DNA of 9,506 bases from Myxococcales bacterium (GTDB taxonomy: Bacteria; Myxococcota_A; Polyangia; Polyangiales; Houyiibacteriaceae), in assembly GCA_020354595.1 (NCBI GenBank), contig CP070650.1, positions 1,378,637 through 1,388,142 on the forward strand, given 5' to 3'. The translations under genes were made by a program, and so were the position numbers. Shown piece after piece: positions 6,379 through 9,506 of this stretch. The notes below the pieces were generated by a model. The model worked only from the letters and a program-made list of their open reading frames with translations, was not told the DNA's origin and ran no database searches. Positions within the stretch are counted from its first letter, which is position 1. The number at the start of each line of letters is the position of its first letter.

Positions 6379-7503
6379 CTACGCGACTTGGTAGCGAAGA
6401 CGCCGGACGTCCTTGAGGACGCGGTCGATCGGATGCACGGGCTCGTACCCCAGCTCGGTACGGGCCCGCGAATCATCCACCATGCAGACGTAGCGGAGGT
6501 GATCGAGCTCCTGCGCAGGGAAGTTGCTGAGCCGGAGCTTCCAGAGCTGATCGAGGGCGACCTTCGCTAGCGGGGACGGGACCACGCGGGGCCGCCCGCC
6601 GGTCTTACGTACGAGATGAGAGAGCGGCATTTCCCCGGGCCCGCGAATGTTGAAGATGCCGCGAACGCCGGGCCGCAGGGCGAGCTGAATCGCGCGGACG
6701 ACGTCTTTCTCGTGAACGAGCTGCATCATGGGATCGAAGCCCATCACCATGATCGGGCGCTCGAGCCGGAGGTAGTTGCTGGCGGCGTTGTGGACGCGAC
6801 CGACGATGTGACACGGGCGAAGAACGACGGTCTCGGTATCCGGGTGTTTCCAGAAGAAGCTCTGCGCGAGCATGTCGAGCTCGACCAAATCGCGCATCCC
6901 ACCGAAGTGCTGAGCGCCTAGAAGCGGTGCGTCCTCGGTGAGGAACTGCGGATTGTTGGGTTGCGGGCCGTAGACGTTCGCGCCCGACAACACCACGAGC
7001 TTCGGAACCTCGTACTGAGACATGTAGTCGAGCAGCTTCTGAAAGGCGACGACGTTCCACGAGTGGCGCTCACGGTCGCTCCGGCGGGGATCGTGAAGCA
7101 CGCCCAGATGCACCACGGCGCGGATGTTCCGACCGCGGAAGATGTCCTTCATCTTCTTGCGCCGCATGTCGAGCTCGTGGTGGACGATGTCCTTCGGCCG
7201 ATCGGGGAATGCGCGGCGGTCGACCCCGACGACCTGATCGGTACGGTGGAGCTCGCGAGCCAAGAGCTTGCCGAGCCGCCCACAGATGCCGGTGACGAGG
7301 ACGGCCCCTTCCGTCGCGACCTTCGTGTGCGTACCGGTAACCGACCCGCTTCGAGGCTCCGACGGCTTCGGTTGCGACGTCGTGGGTACGGGCGCGGGCG
7401 CTCCGGCGACGGGGCCGAACACACCGCGTGCCACGGGGGCCCTCGCGGAGGGCCGCGTTTGGGTCTCGCGCCCGCGGCGCGCACTTGGCTTGGCGAGGTT
7501 CAA
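6379..7503 (-). CDS. Extended SDR-fold (NAD-dependent epimerase/dehydratase family) protein with altered active site
   Basis: This is a 374-residue protein. TTG 7503-7501 is taken as start because AAGGGG lies 7 bases before it and it overlaps the stop of the upstream acyltransferase gene (TTGA). About 65 Pro/Arg/Ala-rich residues precede the Rossmann fold, so a later start is possible. The nucleotide motif TGICGRLG (71-78) matches the extended-SDR TGxxGxxG; Asp95 ends strand two (VVGVDRR), suggesting NAD(H) preference. LSGANVYG (172-179) matches the SSxxxVYG strand, and HFGGMRDLVE fits the helix that normally carries YxxxK. Aligned by eye with E. coli GalE, the catalytic Ser/Thr, Tyr and Lys become Gly174, Phe200 and Arg204, so classical SDR oxidoreduction is doubtful. 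It may bind nucleotide without catalysis or use other chemistry. It is the second gene of an operon with the acyltransferase, which suggests a lipid-related role; this is inference. Confidence 0.87.
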   Translation of the reverse strand: MNLAKPSARRGRETQTRPSARAPVARGVFGPVAGAPAPVPTTSQPKPSEPRSGSVTGTHTKVATEGAVLVTGICGRLGKLLARELHRTDQVVGVDRRAFPDRPKDIVHHELDMRRKKMKDIFRGRNIRAVVHLGVLHDPRRSDRERHSWNVVAFQKLLDYMSQYEVPKLVVLSGANVYGPQPNNPQFLTEDAPLLGAQHFGGMRDLVELDMLAQSFFWKHPDTETVVLRPCHIVGRVHNAASNYLRLERPIMVMGFDPMMQLVHEKDVVRAIQLALRPGVRGIFNIRGPGEMPLSHLVRKTGGRPRVVPSPLAKVALDQLWKLRLSNFPAQELDHLRYVCMVDDSRARTELGYEPVHPIDRVLKDVRRLRYQVA

Positions 7504-8429
7504 ATGAAGACCCCTTTCCGTTCCCGAAGACCCCGATTCACCATGCTTTGAATCGTGCTCTTCACCAGCCAGACCTTCTCCTCGATGACCGAGTCGTCGT
7601 CGTCGGGGTCGCCAGAGAGCCGGAACGGCTCACCAAAGTAGAGACGGTATTTCGTGGGCAACGGGGCGATCATCCCAAAGAAGACCTGGGGCATGACCGG
7701 AAATGCGGGCATTCGAAGCAGCTTCGCGAGGGGCTTGAAGTCCGCGACGGACGGGTACTGCTCTTCGCCGCCGATGACGGCGACGGGCACGATCGGCGTA
7801 TTGGTCTCGAGCGCCAATCGGACGAAGCCGAGCCCGAAATCCGTGAGCTGGTAGCGCTGATCGAAGGTCTTGCTGATGCCGCGCGCGCCTTCTGGGAAGA
7901 CGATGATGCTCTCCTCTTGGCGAAGCAGCCGCCGGGCGTTCTCCGGCGAGCCCACGACCTGGCCGAGCCTCGGGTAGAGCGTCGAAATGAAGGGAAGCTC
8001 GGCGGTCCAGGTCTCGACCATGCTCCGAGGAAAGCGGGGCGGGTTCGCGTCGAGCATGAGCGCGCTGCCGATCATCACCGCATCGAGGGGCAACTGTCCG
8101 GAGTGGTTGGCTACGATGAGCACCCTGCCCTGCGGCACGCGCTCGATGCCGTAGACCTGGGTGCGGAAGTAGCGGCGGTGCAGGAGCGCCGCGACCGCGA
8201 GGGCATACCGACTGGTCTCCGGGTCGAAACCGAACGGATCGTGGCCGACTTCGTTGGGGTGCGTCTTGATGCCGGCGATGCGAGCGTCGATGTCCTGCCC
8301 GACGACCTCTTCGGCGATTCGGACGACCCGATCGCCGATGGATCGGACCGCTTGCCGCAGGGGGGACTCCCCCAACAGTCGTGTCCGCCGCCATCCGGCG
8401 AAAGGCACGATCGACCCCCGTTCCACCAT
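7500..8429 (-). CDS. PlsC-like acyltransferase (LPLAT superfamily)
   Basis: ATG 8429-8427 is chosen as start because AGGA lies 8 bases upstream; a GTG at 8504 would add 25 residues and has no good ribosome site. The protein has 309 residues. The acyltransferase core includes VANHSGQLPLDAV, with catalytic His109 and Asp116 six residues apart rather than the classical NHx4D, and FPEGARGISKT (from 178), the FPEG motif that contacts the phosphate or acceptor. Family members move acyl groups from acyl-CoA or acyl-ACP to a lipid hydroxyl such as lysophosphatidate or diacylglycerol at the inner membrane. The HSG..P.D form recalls the DGAT2-like/phytyl-ester branch rather than housekeeping PlsC, so the acceptor is open. 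About 80 residues precede the core, and there is no clear multi-pass region. It is the first gene of an operon with the SDR gene and is divergent from the phosphatase at 8535. Confidence 0.88.
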   Translation of the reverse strand: MVERGSIVPFAGWRRTRLLGESPLRQAVRSIGDRVVRIAEEVVGQDIDARIAGIKTHPNEVGHDPFGFDPETSRYALAVAALLHRRYFRTQVYGIERVPQGRVLIVANHSGQLPLDAVMIGSALMLDANPPRFPRSMVETWTAELPFISTLYPRLGQVVGSPENARRLLRQEESIIVFPEGARGISKTFDQRYQLTDFGLGFVRLALETNTPIVPVAVIGGEEQYPSVADFKPLAKLLRMPAFPVMPQVFFGMIAPLPTKYRLYFGEPFRLSGDPDDDDSVIEEKVWLVKSTIQSMVNRGLRERKGVFI

Positions 8430-8480
8430 GGAGCCATCCTGTCGATAGAAGGTGCGGTCGTCAATCGGAAACCGAGAAAC

Positions 8481-8498
8481 TTGCGCGCAACATTGCGC
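8481..8498. promoter_or_regulatory. Palindrome TTGCGCGCAA plus extra half-site in divergent gap
   Basis: TTGCGCGCAA at 8481-8490 is a perfect 10-bp palindrome, and a further TTGCGC copy follows at 8493-8498. It lies in the 105-bp gap between the acyltransferase start (8429) and the phosphatase start (8535), where promoters for both must sit. An operator for a dimeric regulator is possible, but CG-rich palindromes arise easily in such DNA, and I see no convincing -35/-10 pair. Confidence 0.22.
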
Positions 8499-8534
8499 CT
8501 TCACGCAGGACCCGAGTCAGGTCATGCTCCGCGC

Positions 8535-9338
8535 ATGAGCCACGGGTTTGACATCAGCCGCATCGGCGGAGCCGACGGACTGCGCGGGCTGGAAGACGTG
8601 GCGCGTCGCGCGGGCGACGCCGCGTTGAAACATTTTCAACAAGGCGTCGTACCGGAAAAGAAGCCGGACCGAAGCCCGGTGACGATCGCCGATCGCGAGG
8701 CAGAGGAGATCATTCGCGACTACGTGTTGTCCGCACATCCGGACGCCGGGTTCCTCGGCGAAGAGACCGGGACACACGGGGACCGGTCGGGGGTGCGTTT
8801 CATCGTCGATCCCATCGATGGGACGCGCGCGTTCGTCCGCGGTTGGGACACTTGGTCGGTCTTGCTCGGCGTCGAGGCGGAAGAGGTTCCCGTCGTCGGG
8901 ATCGCGTACATGCCGGCCGCGGGAGATTTCTTCGTCGCGGTCCAGGGAGGCGGGACAACCCACAACGGCAAGCCCGTTCGCGTCTCGAAAGTCGGCCCGC
9001 TGGCCGACGCGACGGTGACGCACGGGGGCCTCCAGCAGTTCACCATGGTCGGGGTCGAGGACGCGCTCGTCCGGCTGGCGGACGCCTGCGATATCGCCCG
9101 TGGATGCCCTGATTTCGACGGTTATCGGCAGATCCTGCTCGGCCGCTCGGACGCCATGGTCGACCCCGGCGTCCAGCCCTATGATGTCTGTGCGCCTGCG
9201 GTCCTGATCCGCGAGGCGGGCGGTAGGTTCACGTCTTTCCGTGGCGAAGACACGATCTACGGCGGCGGCGCGATCGCGAGCAACGGCCTGATCCATGACG
9301 AGCTCGTCGCAGCCCTCAGCGCAACTCCTTACAAATAG
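8535..9338 (+). CDS. Inositol monophosphatase superfamily phosphatase, probably HisN-type histidinol-phosphatase
   Basis: This is a complete 267-residue protein (ATG 8535). It has the metal-binding motifs of the Mg-dependent, Li-sensitive phosphatase fold: GEE (Glu76/Glu77), DPIDGTRAF (Asp92, Asp95) and Asp217 in the C-terminal YDVCAPAVLIREAGG. SPVTIADREAE (47-57), the TRAF ending of the central motif, and the tail IASNGLIHDELVAAL are closer to HisN-type histidinol-phosphate phosphatases than to SuhB or CysQ. HisN hydrolyses L-histidinol phosphate, the penultimate step of histidine synthesis, in the cytoplasm. No other his gene is in the window, so the substrate is inferred; inositol phosphate or another sugar phosphate remains possible. 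The ribosome site is weak (AGG about 14 bases upstream). The gene is divergent from the acyltransferase operon and lies 85 bp before the next gene on the same strand. Confidence 0.9.
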   Translation: MSHGFDISRIGGADGLRGLEDVARRAGDAALKHFQQGVVPEKKPDRSPVTIADREAEEIIRDYVLSAHPDAGFLGEETGTHGDRSGVRFIVDPIDGTRAFVRGWDTWSVLLGVEAEEVPVVGIAYMPAAGDFFVAVQGGGTTHNGKPVRVSKVGPLADATVTHGGLQQFTMVGVEDALVRLADACDIARGCPDFDGYRQILLGRSDAMVDPGVQPYDVCAPAVLIREAGGRFTSFRGEDTIYGGGAIASNGLIHDELVAALSATPYK

Positions 9339-9412
9339 ACGACAAACCGGGCGAAGAACGTAACGGCTTGCCTTTCGGCGCGTCTTGCGGAAGGTTCCCC
9401 CGCCCGAACCTC

Positions 9413-9417
9413 AGGAG
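9413..9417 (+). promoter_or_regulatory. Strong Shine-Dalgarno site
   Basis: AGGAG lies 6 bases before ATG 9424. It is the best ribosome binding site in the window and fixes the start of the dehydrogenase-like gene; its neighbours mostly have weak sites, which suggests this gene is highly translated. Confidence 0.7.
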
Positions 9418-9423
9418 AGAAGT

Positions 9424-9506
9424 ATGACGAAACCAGTACGGCGAGCAGGTGTGATCGGAGCGGGCGTCATGGGCAGCGGCATCATGGCGCACTTTGCCAA
9501 CGCCGG
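9424..9506 (+). CDS. 3-hydroxyacyl-CoA dehydrogenase-like protein (3' truncated by window end)
   Basis: Only 27 codons are visible. ATG 9424 follows a strong AGGAG at 9413-9417. The N-terminal stretch GVIGAGVMGSGIMAHFANA is the NAD-binding Rossmann signature (GxGxxGxG) of 3-hydroxyacyl-CoA dehydrogenases, which oxidise 3-hydroxyacyl-CoA to 3-ketoacyl-CoA in fatty acid beta-oxidation. Because the motif sits at the extreme N-terminus, a stand-alone dehydrogenase (Hbd/PaaH-like) or a dehydrogenase-first fusion is likelier than E. coli FadB, where hydratase comes first. Length and further domains cannot be seen. The 85-bp gap before it contains no obvious terminator. Confidence 0.8.
   Translation, partial: MTKPVRRAGVIGAGVMGSGIMAHFANA

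Noticed and set aside
6411..6422. Inverted repeat GTCCT-TG-AGGAC near the SDR 3' end
   Set aside because: It lies within the SDR coding region with only a two-base loop and no T tract, and is explained by coding sequence.
5436..6476. Minus-strand open frame of 346 codons opposite the lipoprotein
   Set aside because: It is an Ala/Val/Arg-rich mirror of the cysteine repeats; the plus frame has a signal peptide, lipobox and periodic cysteines.
7428..8534. Long open frame on the plus strand running into the phosphatase gene
   Set aside because: It lies opposite the acyltransferase and SDR genes, whose motifs are clear; the predicted peptide there is compositionally odd and family homology begins only at ATG 8535.

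Overview
The window is GC-rich (roughly two-thirds GC by eye), densely packed bacterial chromosome. It holds nine genes seen wholly or nearly wholly, plus the first codons of a tenth. I infer a member of the Myxococcota or a related delta-proteobacterial lineage. The reasons are the GC content, two elaborate NtrB/AtoS-type sensor kinases close together, and a secreted lipoprotein built of tandem four-cysteine repeats, a style common in that group. There is no 16S gene or other diagnostic marker, so this placement is an inference. I saw no transposase, integrase, phage gene, CRISPR array, tRNA or rRNA.

Layout. (1) 2-898 (+) is the 3' part of a hybrid histidine kinase: ATPase domain, short linker, C-terminal receiver. 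(2) 895-1713 (-) is a zinc-type homocysteine S-methyltransferase whose stop codon interlocks with the kinase stop. (3) 1769-3904 (+) is a second sensor kinase with about nine membrane segments, a GAF-like domain, and DHp and ATPase domains, transcribed divergently from the methyltransferase across 55 bp. (4) 3850-4842 (-) is a membrane-anchored protein of unknown function whose 3' end overlaps the kinase 3' end by 55 bp; its C-terminal part faintly recalls AMMECR1. (5) 4871-5380 (+) is TrmL, the wobble-base tRNA 2'-O-methyltransferase. (6) 5427-6368 (+) is a lipoprotein with eleven four-cysteine repeats. (7, 8) 8429-6379 (-) is a two-gene operon: a PlsC-like acyltransferase, then an extended-SDR protein whose start overlaps the acyltransferase stop (TTGA) and whose catalytic Ser/Tyr/Lys positions appear to be Gly/Phe/Arg. 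(9) 8535-9338 (+) is an inositol-monophosphatase-superfamily enzyme closest in motifs to HisN-type histidinol phosphatase. (10) 9424 to the window end (+) is the start of a 3-hydroxyacyl-CoA dehydrogenase-like gene.

How the genes fit together. Most neighbours are convergent or divergent, so apart from the acyltransferase/SDR pair there is little operon structure. TrmL and the methyltransferase are housekeeping in type. The two kinases point to signalling, but neither has a separate response regulator gene in view. The acyltransferase/SDR pair looks like a lipid-related unit and, with the cysteine-rich lipoprotein, is the least ordinary part. I did not find a convincing undescribed multi-gene system. 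The best leads are the degenerate SDR active site, the acyltransferase motif with unusual spacing, the cysteine-repeat lipoprotein and the possible AMMECR1-like domain. No stretch over 300 bases lacks a gene; the longest gap is about 105 bp.
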